64,000 nt of DNA from Salsuginibacillus kocurii DSM 18087 (GCF_000377705.1 NZ_KB898630.1:104485-168484), one strand, 5' to 3'. Positions 52,703 through 62,532 are shown, counted from the stretch's first letter. The notes: a model not told the origin generated them from the sequence alone. Numbers and translations are program-made.

Positions 52703-53584
52703 TTAATTGAAATCGTCTACAATGTGAAAAAATAAGTAGCGAATTTCTGGGGTCCAAGCCGATGAATCTTCATATTTCCAATACCTGTGCCTGCTGTCAA
52801 ACGAATTTGCGTTAACAAGCGGTTCATTATTTCCATCTTTTTTTACGACTAAAGTGGTATGCTGGTAATTGCCATCGCCATTAAAATCATAACAAATGAC
52901 GTCCCCAGGCTGGAGTCTCTTTACATCTTCAACTTCTTCGGCCCGTAACCCTTGGGTGGACCCACTCAAATACCAACGCATGGAATTTGCCACAGACCAG
53001 CTAAAACTCCAGTTATTTTCGTTATACCACCAGCCTTTTTCCCGTACGGGCTGTCCTCGCATTGGAGCACCACCAGCTCGCAGACATTGCGAAATATAAT
53101 TGGTACAATTGTCTTCAAACGATTTATATTGGGGATTACGTTCATTCCACCATTCTTCCGCATAACGAACAGCTTCGCGCCGGTCATACTTCTGCCGGGC
53201 CGGATAAACAGGAGCAGAAACAGTCTGAAGACGCGGGCTGTCAAAGTGATGTTTTTGCTGATAGATCTCTCCTCTATTTGTATCAACTTTCCATTTCTCT
53301 TCACGTGATTCCATTAGATACTCTTCATTTATTTTTATAAAACGATCCCACTTCCATTGAAACACTAGCTGCTCTGATTCACCCATCTTGATACTCCGAT
53401 AAGGGCGAAGCGTATTTTTCATGTTTAATAATTCAGCCTTCCTGCTTTCATGGCTTTCCTGTTCCCTTTTCCACCTATTTATTTCAGTAACTGGGAGATT
53501 TAACCGATTCGTCAACTTACCGGTTGGAGAAAAAGCATTTTCCATCATCTTTTCAAATGTCTCTTCCCAATTCATTTTACTCAA
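52703..53584 (-). CDS. yhbB: YhbB-like amidase-domain protein
   Basis: A protein of about 294 residues with a C-terminal amidase_6 domain (about residues 150-290). The nucleophile Cys is in [19 protein letters not shown] and the His in [20 protein letters not shown]. The N-terminal part is basic and mixed, with no visible signal peptide. The start is probably TTG at 53584 (GGGGGTGA upstream) or ATG at 53575. Its place between queG/ogt and trmL matches yhbB in B. subtilis. Cell-wall amidase activity is an inference from the fold; there is no obvious export signal. Confidence 0.8.
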   Translation of the reverse strand: MSKMNWEETFEKMMENAFSPTGKLTNRLNLPVTEINRWKREQESHESRKAELLNMKNTLRPYRSIKMGESEQLVFQWKWDRFIKINEEYLMESREEKWKVDTNRGEIYQQKHHFDSPRLQTVSAPVYPARQKYDRREAVRYAEEWWNERNPQYKSFEDNCTNYISQCLRAGGAPMRGQPVREKGWWYNENNWSFSWSVANSMRWYLSGSTQGLRAEEVEDVKRLQPGDVICYDFNGDGNYQHTTLVVKKDGNNEPLVNANSFDSRHRYWKYEDSSAWTPEIRYLFFHIVDDFN

Positions 53585-53726
53585 CCTACTCACCCCCGAA
53601 CATCTCTTATACATGTATGAAACTATTTTTGTTTCATGCCCTCTTTTAAAAAGGAGCAAGAGATTTCCTGAGCGCACTCTCGTTCTAAACGAGTAACACT
53701 TACACGGTACCAAACTGCATAAAAAA

Positions 53727-53807
53727 ACTGTCCACCTCGTTAAATGCTTTTCTGCTTCATCTGTGTCAAATTAAAAGCAGAAACGAGCACCTTATCAGTT
53801 GGACAGT
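53727..53807 (-). terminator. long terminator hairpin downstream of ogt
   Basis: On the minus strand ACTGTCCA pairs with TGGACAGT, enclosing a second stem (CTCGTT/AACGAG, with TCTGCTT/AAGCAGA inside), and TTTTTTT follows. Confidence 0.65.
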
Positions 53808-53847
53808 CAAGTTCTCAATCTCTTACTATTTATTCGGTTTTATATAC

Positions 53848-54387
53848 TTAATGAGCCGTGTAAGACTGCAACATTTCTTTTTCGTGCGCAAGTAATTGTT
53901 CTTTAATTGAGAGGCCGCCTGCATATCCTACTAACGATCCGTTTGTGCCAATCACTCGGTGACAAGGAACGAGAATCGGCACCGGGTTTTTATTGTTCGC
54001 TGCCCCCACTGCCCGCACAGCTTTTGGAGAGCCAATTTCTGAAGCAATTTCTTTGTACGTTTTAACTTGCCCGTGTTCAATCCTTTTAAGTTCGTTCCAT
54101 ACCAGGCGCTGAAAAGCTGTGCCTCGCAAATCAATCGGAATTGTGAACGTTGTACGATTGTTCGAAAAATATTCTCGTAGTTCGGTACAAATATATTCTA
54201 GGTCATCGGGATCATGGTGGATGTTGGCATTTACATTTAAACGGCTCAGCCATGCTTTAACGTTTAACTGTTTCTCTTCCCCGCGGCCAAATTGGACATT
54301 ACACACCCCTTGATGCGTTGCAAAGATAGTTAATGGACCTATCGGGGTATCCATTTCAGTATAAGAAATGGAACGTTTTCCAGACAT
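53848..54387 (-). CDS. ogt: methylated-DNA-protein-cysteine methyltransferase (Ogt/AdaB)
   Basis: A 180-residue repair protein that removes alkyl groups from O6-alkylguanine by transfer to its own Cys, in a suicide reaction. The acceptor is in PCHRVIGTNGSLVGYAGG, preceded by the DNA-binding helix region TYKEIASEIGSPKAVRAVG. The ATG at 54387 has AAGGAAGGGATG upstream; the frame opens 13 codons earlier. It has no Ada-type regulatory domain. The gene follows queG on the same strand. Confidence 0.95.
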   Translation of the reverse strand: MSGKRSISYTEMDTPIGPLTIFATHQGVCNVQFGRGEEKQLNVKAWLSRLNVNANIHHDPDDLEYICTELREYFSNNRTTFTIPIDLRGTAFQRLVWNELKRIEHGQVKTYKEIASEIGSPKAVRAVGAANNKNPVPILVPCHRVIGTNGSLVGYAGGLSIKEQLLAHEKEMLQSYTAH

Positions 54388-54474
54388 GACATCCCTTCCT
54401 TTCCCTAAAGGTCTATCCCTGTCCAATATATTACATAATTAGTGGAGACCTTTTCAATACATTTTGCGATGATT

Positions 54475-55602
54475 TCACATAGTTTTTACCACTTTATCTA
54501 TCTCTTCCCTGGCTTCTTCATCCGTTTCTATATCTTTCGCTTGTTTAACATAGAACAAAGCTTTTTCACTCCCAATTTCCCCCAAGGCCCAGGCTGCTGT
54601 CCCTCTAATCACCGGCCGAGGATCACTTTCTAACAAGTTACCGAGAAGGTCGGTGGCACTATCTTCCTTAAAGTGACCGAGTGCTATAATCGCATTACGC
54701 TGAATTGGTTTTTTCCCGCGCCACGAACCAGCCATGCTGCCAAAGCGCTCCCGAAATTCCCGGTTAGACAATAGTAAGAGCGAAGTTAGTTCAGGTTTTA
54801 CTTTTTCAGGGTCTGGTTCAAATTCTTCGTGGCGGTGTTCATCAATTCCTTTATTTTCTGGGCAAACTTGTTGGCAAGTATCACAGCCATAAAGGCGGTT
54901 CCCCAACTTCTTGCGGTACCTTTCCGGTAAAAATCCCTTTGTCTGTGTTAAAAAAGCAATGCACTTATTAGAATCAAGCTGGCCTCCTTGTATGAGCGCT
55001 CCCGTTGGGCAGGCGTCCACACATTTATTACACGTGCCGCACTGTTCTGTTATTGGTGTATCTGAAGGCAGATCAATCGTAGTAATCATTTCACCAAGGT
55101 AGACATATGAACCAAATTCCGGGGTAATTACTGCACAATTCTTCCCCGTCCAGCCAATCCCTGCTCGTTCAGCCACCGCACGATCGGACAATTCTCCGGT
55201 GTCTACCATTGAAGCACACCTTGCTTCTGGGAACCGTTCGGTAATAAATTCTTCAAGTCGACGCAGCCTCTCACGCAATACATTATGGTAATCCTCTCCC
55301 CATGAAGCCCGGCAGAACACGCCGCGCCGATTGCCTTTGGTGCTCTTAGGAGGGTTTTTCATACGCGAAGGGTAAGCTAGAGCAATACTTATAATGGTTT
55401 TGGCTTCAGGGAGGAGTAAGTCAGGTTCTGTTCTTTTCTTTATATCAGGTTCCTCAAAACCTGAGTGATAGCCAAGCTCTTGCTGACGTTTCAACCGGTC
55501 CTTTAATGTTAAAAAGGGGTCAGTAGAAGCAAAACCGATTTTATCAATCCCGACGCTTCTAGCGTATGCTATTAATTCTTCTTTGAAGCGGGCGTTTGTC
55601 AC
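54475..55602 (-). CDS. queG: epoxyqueuosine reductase QueG
   Basis: A cobalamin- and iron-sulfur-dependent enzyme of 375 residues that reduces epoxyqueuosine to queuosine in tRNA, the last step of Q synthesis. Two 4Fe-4S sites are visible: CGTCNKCVDACPTG and CDTCQQVCPENKG. The catalytic Asp region is MVDTGELSDRAVAERAGIGW. A C-terminal HEAT-like repeat section (ALGEIGSEKALFYVKQA) is present, as in B. subtilis YhbA. A GTG start at 55602 is preceded by AAAGGAGGAAAAC; an ATG six codons upstream is less well placed. Confidence 0.94.
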   Translation of the reverse strand: MTNARFKEELIAYARSVGIDKIGFASTDPFLTLKDRLKRQQELGYHSGFEEPDIKKRTEPDLLLPEAKTIISIALAYPSRMKNPPKSTKGNRRGVFCRASWGEDYHNVLRERLRRLEEFITERFPEARCASMVDTGELSDRAVAERAGIGWTGKNCAVITPEFGSYVYLGEMITTIDLPSDTPITEQCGTCNKCVDACPTGALIQGGQLDSNKCIAFLTQTKGFLPERYRKKLGNRLYGCDTCQQVCPENKGIDEHRHEEFEPDPEKVKPELTSLLLLSNREFRERFGSMAGSWRGKKPIQRNAIIALGHFKEDSATDLLGNLLESDPRPVIRGTAAWALGEIGSEKALFYVKQAKDIETDEEAREEIDKVVKTM

Positions 55603-55715
55603 GAGTTTTCCTCCTTTCATTTTTTATGGTTCCAAAGCCAAGTATGCTAGACTAATTGCACACCGGCTAATTATCTATCTGAGCACGAATATTTTGTCAT
55701 AGGAGTTGATAAACA

Positions 55716-56408
55716 TTGAAAATTTCTATTCACACTGACTTATTACAAACCATTCCAGGCTTTAAAGTAGGAGTGGTGCGCTACGATGATATCACAATTA
55801 CTCAATCACCCCAAATGGTTAAAGGACGGCTTGCCTTTTTTCAAGAAAAAATAAAAACTGACCTTATGGAGGAAGGGGTCACTCAATATCCAGGAGTAGT
55901 AGAGTGGCGCCAGCTTTTTAAAGCGCTCGGCATGGACCCAAGCCGCTACCGCCCCTCCCATGAAGCGCTTTTTCGTCGTATTGGAAAAGGACAGAATATA
56001 CCACCTATTCATTCAGCTGCCGATTTAAATAACTTTTTTTCGCTTCAATACGAGATGCCTTGTGGAATCTATGACCTAACACAGCTCTCTTCCCCAGTTG
56101 AACTTCGGCTTGGGCACGCAACAGACGAGTATGAAGCGTTAAATGGACGCACTACGAAAATGGAAGGCAAATTACTGAGTGGAGATGAAAAAGGCGCATT
56201 TGGCAGCCCGATCGTGGATAGCGCCAGATCAATAACTACCGAAGATACTCGTGCTGCTTTACAACTTTTATATTTGCCTGCCTCTCTATCCATTGAACAT
56301 GCGAAAGAGCTGGTACAGGCAGCTAGTCAAATGTTTATCCAGGTTCATGGTGGGACAAACCGTCACGAAGTTCTTCATAATGTACAGGCTGAAGTGGAAT
56401 TAGCTTAA
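55716..56408 (+). CDS. B3/B4 tRNA-binding domain protein
   Basis: A 230-residue protein matching the B3/B4 domain of phenylalanyl-tRNA synthetase beta chains, which stands alone in this family. Typical segments are VVEWRQLFKALGMDPSRYRP and RIGKGQNIPPIHSAADLNNF. It begins with TTG at 55716, with AGGAGTTGATAAACA upstream. Stand-alone members have been suggested to edit mischarged amino acids or to handle amino acids or peptides, but no function is proven. It is divergent from queG. Confidence 0.85.
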   Translation: MKISIHTDLLQTIPGFKVGVVRYDDITITQSPQMVKGRLAFFQEKIKTDLMEEGVTQYPGVVEWRQLFKALGMDPSRYRPSHEALFRRIGKGQNIPPIHSAADLNNFFSLQYEMPCGIYDLTQLSSPVELRLGHATDEYEALNGRTTKMEGKLLSGDEKGAFGSPIVDSARSITTEDTRAALQLLYLPASLSIEHAKELVQAASQMFIQVHGGTNRHEVLHNVQAEVELA

Positions 56409-56495
56409 TTCCTCAATGCTAATATTTGCACTCCTGCTCTGATTTCCTTACACTTTACTAGCAGATCCATTTAAAATGTTAGAGGAGTGAAAAGC

Positions 56496-56939
56496 ATGAG
56501 TAACGAACGCATAGCAACCGTCTTAAACAAACAAATTGCTAATTGGAGTGTCCTGTTTATCAAATTGCACAACTACCACTGGTATGTAAAAGGTCCTCAA
56601 TTTTTCACCCTGCACGCCAAATTTGAAGAACTGTATAATGAAGCAGCAACCCATATTGATGAGCTTGCCGAACGACTGCTAGCTCTTAATGGAGAACCTG
56701 TTGCAACAATGAGTGAGTTTCTCAATACCGCTTCTGTGCAAGAAGCAAGCGGCAACGAATCAACAGACGAAATGGTATCTGCCATTGCAGGCGACTTCTC
56801 AACTATGATTGAAGAGTTAAAAGATGGAATGAGCGCTGCGGAAGAGCTGGACGATGAAACTACAGCAGATATGCTGCTCGCTATTCATCAATCTCTTGAA
56901 AAACATAACTGGATGTTTAAAGCATTCTTAAAAGAGTAA
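56496..56939 (+). CDS. Dps/MrgA-type ferritin-like protein
   Basis: A 147-residue DNA-protection protein that oxidises and stores iron using peroxide and forms a dodecamer. Ferroxidase residues are visible in [20 protein letters not shown] and in [19 protein letters not shown], as in MrgA and Dps. The ATG at 56496 has AGAGGAGTG 5-6 nt upstream. I saw no clear PerR box before it. It has its own terminator and is oriented with the B3/4 and DUF4395 genes. Confidence 0.93.
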   Translation: MSNERIATVLNKQIANWSVLFIKLHNYHWYVKGPQFFTLHAKFEELYNEAATHIDELAERLLALNGEPVATMSEFLNTASVQEASGNESTDEMVSAIAGDFSTMIEELKDGMSAAEELDDETTADMLLAIHQSLEKHNWMFKAFLKE

Positions 56940-56952
56940 ATAATTACTACCG

Positions 56953-56988
56953 CTCGGCCTTTCTTCGCTAGTAGAAAGGTCGAGTTTT
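56953..56988 (+). terminator. terminator downstream of dps
   Basis: CTCGGCCTTTCT pairs with AGAAAGGTCGAG (one G-U pair) around an 8-base loop, followed by TTTTCAT. Confidence 0.75.
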
Positions 56989-57056
56989 CATCTTTACATC
57001 CATACCCCTATCCGTTAAACTATCATATACTAAATAAAAGCAAAGGAGGGACAAAA

Positions 57057-57476
57057 TTGGAAGAAATACCGAAACCTCTCGTTCAGGCTAATCAGCTCTT
57101 TCTTGTAGCCGCTACATCCTTAGCCATTATTTTTCAAATCCCTGAGCTTCTTGCCTTTACATTTCTTGTTATAATTCTTCCTATATACTTCGGGCCGCGG
57201 GCAAATCTCATTTTCAAAGTAACAAAGCCTTTTTTGCAGCATAAATTTAAAGATGCCGAAACAGAGCATGTTAAATTACAGCGTTTCAACCAATCGATAG
57301 CTGCTATTATGATTGGTCTTGCTGTGTTTACACTCTTTCTTTTAGGCCACTGGGTCGGGTATATTTTTGCCGGCATGGTTACAGTAGCCGCAATTACAGC
57401 TCTCAGCGGCTATTGTGTAGGCTGTGTTATATATTATCAATGGAGACAATTCCGTTACAAAGCTAATAAATCGTAG
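57057..57476 (+). CDS. DUF4395 membrane protein
   Basis: A 139-residue membrane protein with about four helices and the pattern PKPLVQANQLFLVAATSLAI, FGPRANLIFKVTKPFL and ALSGYCVGCVIYYQW, as in DUF4395. The conserved Cys pair in GYCVGC hints at metal or redox function. A TTG start at 57057 is supported by AAAGGAGGG 6 nt upstream. Many relatives lie beside thioredoxin-like genes, but none is adjacent here. Confidence 0.85.
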   Translation: MEEIPKPLVQANQLFLVAATSLAIIFQIPELLAFTFLVIILPIYFGPRANLIFKVTKPFLQHKFKDAETEHVKLQRFNQSIAAIMIGLAVFTLFLLGHWVGYIFAGMVTVAAITALSGYCVGCVIYYQWRQFRYKANKS

Positions 57477-57515
57477 CACTTTAAAGAAACTAAGAGTGCC
57501 ACCTTACCCTGATAA

Positions 57516-57547
57516 GAATCCCCGATCCTCTTTTGGAGCGGGGGTTC
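57516..57547 (+). terminator. hairpin after DUF4395 gene
   Basis: GAATCCCCG and CGGGGGTTC form a near-perfect stem with a short loop. No T-tract follows, so terminator function is uncertain. Confidence 0.4.
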
Positions 57548-57747
57548 TGGGTTCTATAGATTGTGCAGATCGTATTCGCCACCGTCCCGCAGAAACACGG
57601 GCCAGAACGAATAAGCGAATATATGCCTGTGAGTATTTAAGGGCTAGGAGCAACTTGTGATAATCTCAATCAAAGTAGCACAACTGAAGTTCTTCTCTCT
57701 ATACACTTCCACTTTCGCTGTGTACATTGGAGGCTTTTCACCCCGAT

Positions 57748-59586
57748 TTAGCCGACCACTTCTTGTAATTGACTTTGGTACAACTCATAATACATACCAT
57801 ACTGCTTTAGCAATTCCTCGTGAGTTCCTTTTTCATAGACTTTTCCTTTATTAACTACAATAATTTGATCTGCTTTTTTGATAGTATTTAAGCGGTGCGC
57901 AATCACAATACTAGTACGATCTTTCATTAAATATTCCAGTGCTTCTTGTATTTTAATTTCTGTTATCGTATCGATACTGCTCGTTGCTTCATCAAGTACT
58001 AGTATAGGAGGGTCCGCCAATAAGGCGCGGGCAATGGCCAACAGCTGTCGTTCTCCCTGACTGATCCCTTTCCCTTCTGAGTCCAGCACTGTATCATATT
58101 GATTTGGAAAGCGCCTTATAAATGGATCGGCATTTGCATACCGCGCCGCTTCTTCTACCTCTTCATCGGTAGCATTTAAGCGGCCATAGCGGATATTTTC
58201 TCGAATCGTCCCTTCAAATAAAAAGGAATCCTGCATGACAAAAGCCATCGATTGACGCACACTATCCCGTGTCACCTCTTTTACACTTTCTTTATCTATT
58301 ACAATATCTCCACTGTTTATTTCATAAAAACGAGAAAGCAATTGAATGATGGTCGTCTTGCCTGCCCCAGTAGGGCCTACAAATGCTATCGTTTCCCCTG
58401 GCTCTGCTTGGAAGGATACATTTTCTAATACCAGCTCTTTGCCGTCATAAGAAAAGGAGACCTCAGAAAAGGAGATAGCGCCTTTGTTTAAAGTAAGTTC
58501 ACGTTTACCCCCATCTTCATCCCCTTCCTGTTTTTCATCCATGATTGCAAAAACGCGCTCGGCCCCTGCCAAGGCTGAAAGAATTGTATTAAACTGGTTC
58601 GCCAGGTCATTTAATGGGCGAGTGAACTGCCTGGCGTACTCAGTGAATATAACAATAACTCCAATAGAGATCATGCCATTTAATGCAAAAATCCCTCCTA
58701 TCCCCGCTATAATAGCAAAACTAAAGTTATTTAACGTATTCATTAGTTTTGGAATGAAGCCCGAGAAGGTTTGAGCCCAAAACCCTGAATGGCGCAAGCG
58801 CGCATTTTTCACTTCAAATGCTTCAATAACTCTGTCTTCTTGCGAATATGTTTTGACAATTTCCTGGCCAGACAGCGTTTCTTCAATATATGCATTCAAA
58901 TTGCCAATATTTTTTTGCTGAGCCATGAAAAGAGGGCGTGTTCGCTTAGTAATCCATTTCATCCCATAAAACATGGCAGGTACAATCGTTAGCGTAAATA
59001 AAGTAAGCAGCGGGCTTAGCCAAAGCATCACAGAAACTGTGCCTAAGAGCATAAGGATACTTGAAAAAATTTGAACGACAGAGCTATTTAATGTGTTGCT
59101 TATATTTTCAATATCATTCGTTAAACGGCTCATTAACTCTCCATGCTTTTTGTGGTCAAAAAAGGGTATTCTGAGCGTGTGTAATTTATCAAAAAGCTCT
59201 GTGCGAATTCGGTAGACCGTACGCTGTGCCACCTCCACCATCCAGAAATTCTGGCCAAATACCGACAGCGAATGAAAGAGATAAACAGCTCCCAATCCGA
59301 TTAAAAAGAGAGGCAAAGAACCAAATTCTTCAGCTACAATATAATAATCGACCGCCGTTCCCACTAGAAAAGGGCCCAATATCGCAAAGATGGAACTACA
59401 TATTACCATCGAGAGGACAAGTACTAATTTTAACCGATTTGCAAATAAATAAGTCCATAATCGTTTTAAGGTATATGTCCAATTTTGTACCCTTTTATTT
59501 TGTTCAGGAGAGGCCTCTTTGTCCAAATGCTCGCTTGCAATCAAATAGGAAGCGTGCTGGAAGGGCTCTTTCAACTGTTTAAGCAT
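57748..59586 (-). CDS. heterodimeric ABC exporter subunit (YfiC-type, consensus Walker B)
   Basis: A 612-residue ABC half-transporter: six membrane helices in residues about 45-330, then an ATPase domain with Walker A GPTGAGKTT, Walker B ILVLDEATSS with catalytic Glu, and H-loop IAHRLNTI. Its signature is ISQGERQ rather than LSGGQ. An N-terminal cytoplasmic extension of about 35 residues is present. It pairs with the preceding gene (8-nt overlap). Such asymmetry is typical of heterodimeric multidrug exporters like BmrCD or YfiBC; lengths favour YfiBC. Confidence 0.9.
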   Translation of the reverse strand: MLKQLKEPFQHASYLIASEHLDKEASPEQNKRVQNWTYTLKRLWTYLFANRLKLVLVLSMVICSSIFAILGPFLVGTAVDYYIVAEEFGSLPLFLIGLGAVYLFHSLSVFGQNFWMVEVAQRTVYRIRTELFDKLHTLRIPFFDHKKHGELMSRLTNDIENISNTLNSSVVQIFSSILMLLGTVSVMLWLSPLLTLFTLTIVPAMFYGMKWITKRTRPLFMAQQKNIGNLNAYIEETLSGQEIVKTYSQEDRVIEAFEVKNARLRHSGFWAQTFSGFIPKLMNTLNNFSFAIIAGIGGIFALNGMISIGVIVIFTEYARQFTRPLNDLANQFNTILSALAGAERVFAIMDEKQEGDEDGGKRELTLNKGAISFSEVSFSYDGKELVLENVSFQAEPGETIAFVGPTGAGKTTIIQLLSRFYEINSGDIVIDKESVKEVTRDSVRQSMAFVMQDSFLFEGTIRENIRYGRLNATDEEVEEAARYANADPFIRRFPNQYDTVLDSEGKGISQGERQLLAIARALLADPPILVLDEATSSIDTITEIKIQEALEYLMKDRTSIVIAHRLNTIKKADQIIVVNKGKVYEKGTHEELLKQYGMYYELYQSQLQEVVG

Positions 59587-61303
59587 AATTAGAGCCTCCT
59601 AACGAAAATTGACTGTCATACAGTCTGCGGTACAAGCTTGACTTACCCATTAACTCTTCGTGACTTCCTTTTAACGATAACTCCCCATATTCAAGAATCA
59701 CAACTTCATCTGCCTTCATCGCGGTACTTATTTTTTGAGTGATCATTAACGTCGTCATTTTATATTGATCCAAGGCTGCAAGCAGGTTGGACTCTGTCTT
59801 CATGTCAAGAGCACTAGTACAGTCATCCAGTAACAGCACAGCAGGCTTTCGCAACAAGGCGCGAGCAATAGAAATTCGTTGTTTTTGACCTCCAGAGAGA
59901 GTGATTCCTTTTTGTCCGGTACGTGTTTCCAATTGGTCTGGCAGATTTTTAATCGTTTCATATATCTGAGCATCATTAGCTGCCTGAATGATTTCTTCTT
60001 CAGTTGCATTTGGGTTTCCCCAGCTGATATTTTCCCGGATGGTCCCTGAAAAAAGTATCGCTTCCTGTGAAACATACCCGATTTGTTGACGGAGTTCTTT
60101 TAATTGCAAAGAAGAAATGTCATGATGATCAAGGAAAATTTGCCCGCGGGACGTATCATAAAGCCTTGGAATCAGCTGAAATAGTGATGTTTTACCGGAC
60201 CCCGTAGCCCCAAGAACTGCCACCCGCTGACCCGGTTTAATGGTAAAGGAAATATTTTGTAGAACTGCTTCTTCACTTTCTGGGTATTGAAATGACACGT
60301 TGTCAAAATGTAATTTCCCAGTATAGATGGGAGATAAAGCCTTGGTTCCATCTTTTAAATCGTCTTCTGTTGTAATCACATCTTCAATACGAGCGACAGA
60401 TGCCTTAGCTCTTGAGAAAATCATAATAATCATCGAAAACACTGATAAAGCTGTAATCATCCGAGTCGCATAATTAATAATCGCTACCACTTCTCCCACT
60501 GTTGCCGTATTGGTTGTAATTTGCACGCTTCCAAACCAAAGGATTGCCATAATACTTCCATTCATAAGCAATAAGATAACCGGCATCGTAAATTCAACAG
60601 TGCGAAGAGCTGAGACTGTCCGTTGTTTTAATTGATCACTTGCTTGATGAAAACGGGATTGCTCGTATTTTTGCCGTAAATATACACGAATGAGACGGAC
60701 TGCAGTGAGGTTTTCTTGAACCACACTATTCACACGGTCAACTCGAGCTTGAACTTGGCTGAATTGACGACCAGCCCTTGTCATAACTTTTATTAAAAAA
60801 GCGATTAAAAGTGGAACAGTTATTACTAAAATTACAGCCAATTGTACATTTACGATCAGGGCCATAATCACTGCCCCAATTAAGAGCAAAGGCGCGCGAA
60901 ACATGATACGCAAACTCATAAACAATGTATTTTGCACTTGTGTAACATCATTTGTCATTCGTGTTAAGAGTGATGAAACCGGGAACTGATGAAAATTCGA
61001 AAAAGCAAATGTCTGCACCCGCTTATACAAGCGCTGGCGAATATTATAGCCAACATGTTGGCTTACATGAGCGGCATAAAACGAATTAATAATCCCAGCT
61101 GTAAAAGCGAGCAAAGAGAGCGAGACGAGTACCCCGCCCCAACGTAGCACCGTTCCCATATCCTCTTGCATAATACCATCATCGATCATTCTAGAAATAA
61201 TAAAAGGCTGCATCAGTTCTACAATCAATTCAACCAGCATTAGAAAAACAGCGACAAATACAGCGACTCGGTATGGCTTTATATGTTCTAGTAATGTCTT
61301 CAT
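59579..61303 (-). CDS. heterodimeric ABC exporter subunit (YfiB-type, degenerate ATP site)
   Basis: A 574-residue ABC half-transporter with six helices (about residues 15-300) and an ATPase domain: Walker A GATGSGKTS, signature LSGGQKQRIS, Walker B AVLLLDDCTSALD. The catalytic Glu is replaced by Asp, and the H-loop reads ITQKIST, with Gln where His is usual. So it supplies an intact signature to the partner but has a degenerate hydrolysis site of its own. It is the first gene of the two-gene operon. The exported compounds cannot be told from sequence. Confidence 0.9.
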   Translation of the reverse strand: MKTLLEHIKPYRVAVFVAVFLMLVELIVELMQPFIISRMIDDGIMQEDMGTVLRWGGVLVSLSLLAFTAGIINSFYAAHVSQHVGYNIRQRLYKRVQTFAFSNFHQFPVSSLLTRMTNDVTQVQNTLFMSLRIMFRAPLLLIGAVIMALIVNVQLAVILVITVPLLIAFLIKVMTRAGRQFSQVQARVDRVNSVVQENLTAVRLIRVYLRQKYEQSRFHQASDQLKQRTVSALRTVEFTMPVILLLMNGSIMAILWFGSVQITTNTATVGEVVAIINYATRMITALSVFSMIIMIFSRAKASVARIEDVITTEDDLKDGTKALSPIYTGKLHFDNVSFQYPESEEAVLQNISFTIKPGQRVAVLGATGSGKTSLFQLIPRLYDTSRGQIFLDHHDISSLQLKELRQQIGYVSQEAILFSGTIRENISWGNPNATEEEIIQAANDAQIYETIKNLPDQLETRTGQKGITLSGGQKQRISIARALLRKPAVLLLDDCTSALDMKTESNLLAALDQYKMTTLMITQKISTAMKADEVVILEYGELSLKGSHEELMGKSSLYRRLYDSQFSLGGSNYA

Positions 61304-61524
61304 CCTGCCGCTCCCTTCCCTACGAATACCCCTTCATCTATATATATCGTGTCACGAAATAGTACTTTTCAATTTTCCCATATTTTTCTTACAATTGAAA
61401 CCACCCCCTTTTCTTCTATACATGTTCATTATTTAAACTTCCTTGGCAGATAAGGAGACCCCCACCCAAAACTTCAACGAATTATTGATATATTTACATA
61501 GGAAACTTTATTCAGGTCCCTTTT

Positions 61525-62031
61525 TTATACACTTTTACGTAACATTCCAACTGTCATTAGGGTCGAATATTGGCAAGCTGAAATTAGCATTTGATTAACT
61601 CGTTCTCCAAATGCTAATTTCTTTCCCATTTCAAGCCAACGGAACCAATAGAGATAGTTATCCAAATAGGAGGTGCCAACTCCTTGAAATCGCTCCATCC
61701 AACCCTTTAAACGATTATGGAAGTTGTAAACATGTTGTATATGGTATATTCATTTCTTTACTCGCTCTTTCTGTCTTTCATGATGGTTTCGTGCTTTAAT
61801 CCTTTCATCGCTGCAAATTTTTTATAGTTAGTTGCTGTATCTGTGCATAACAAACATGAGGGGCTTAAATACGCTCCTATGAGTTCTAAGCGTGTTCAAG
61901 ATTTTATGCCTCCAATAGAAGGCAGTTGAGATGTGTATATCAAGACGTTCAGTAATTTTGGGCAAAGTATTACCTTCAATCACAAGTTGATGGGATGGCA
62001 ATACATGGAGAGCAGTTGGAAGCAGGAACAT
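61525..62031 (-). pseudogene. decayed IS1595-type (ISXO2-like) transposase remnant
   Basis: Three fragments in different frames on the minus strand read like one transposase: TERLDIHISTAFYWRHKILN, then LLCTDTATNYKKFAAMKGLK, then [20 protein letters not shown] and ending [20 protein letters not shown]. At least two frameshifts and one in-frame stop separate them, and the DDE catalytic middle part between the first two is missing. No intact terminal repeats or target duplications were seen. It sits between the ABC exporter and the tRNA operon, a common insertion zone. Confidence 0.75.
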
Positions 62032-62036
62032 ATCAA

Positions 62037-62078
62037 AAAAGCGGGACGTACTGGGTAGTATCAGTACGTCCCGCTTTT
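62037..62078. terminator. terminator of the rRNA-tRNA operon
   Basis: AAAAGCGGGACGTACTG (62037-62053) pairs perfectly with CAGTACGTCCCGCTTTT (62062-62078), a 17-bp stem with an 8-base loop. It lies about 54 nt after the last tRNA on the minus strand, with T-rich sequence on that side. Confidence 0.9.
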
Positions 62079-62131
62079 AATAGTACAAATAAAAAAAGCT
62101 TCCATATAGGAAAGCTTAGCTTAATTATTGT

Positions 62132-62216
62132 TGGTAGCGAAGGTGGGATTCGAACCCACACGCCCGAAGGCATAGCATTTTGAGTGCTACGTGTCTGCCA
62201 GTTCCACCACTTCGCC
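62132..62216 (-). tRNA. tRNA-Leu (CAA)
   Basis: An 85-nt long-variable-arm tRNA. Anticodon arm TAGCA-CTCAAAA-TGCTA gives CAA. Acceptor GGCGAAG pairs with CTTCGCT through one G-U pair, and CCA is encoded. It is the last tRNA of the operon. Confidence 0.95.
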
Positions 62217-62229
62217 TAACAAAATAAGA

Positions 62230-62319
62230 TGGTGCCGAGGGCCGGACTTGAACCGGCACGGTTGTAGACCAACCGCAGGATTTTAAGTCCTGTGTGTCTG
62301 CCAATTCCACCACCCCGGC
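62230..62319 (-). tRNA. tRNA-Leu (TAA)
   Basis: A 90-nt tRNA with a long variable arm; anticodon arm CAGGA-CTTAAAA-TCCTG gives TAA. Encoded CCA. Confidence 0.95.
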
Positions 62320-62328
62320 AGATTAAGT

Positions 62329-62403
62329 TGGAGGCGGCACCCGGATTTGAACCGGGGAATCAGGGTTTTGCAGACCCGTGCCTTACCACTTGGCTATGCC
62401 GCC
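62329..62403 (-). tRNA. tRNA-Cys (GCA)
   Basis: A 75-nt tRNA. Anticodon loop CTGCAAA gives GCA; acceptor GGCGGCA; encoded CCA. Confidence 0.95.
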
Positions 62404-62453
62404 ACATCCATTGAGCGTGATTTAAAAACCAAATAGACAGCGGATCGTAATAA

Positions 62454-62528
62454 TGGAGCGGAAGACGGGATTCGAACCCGCGACCCCTACCTTGGCAAGG
62501 TAGTGTTCTACCACTGAACTACTTCCGC
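62454..62528 (-). tRNA. tRNA-Gly (GCC)
   Basis: A 75-nt tRNA. Anticodon arm CTACC-TTGCCAA-GGTAG gives GCC; acceptor GCGGAAG; encoded CCA. Confidence 0.95.
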
Positions 62529-62532
62529 ATCA

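Noticed and set aside
56409..56495. Possible PerR box before the Dps gene
   Set aside because: No sequence near the TTATAATnATTATAA consensus was found in the interval.
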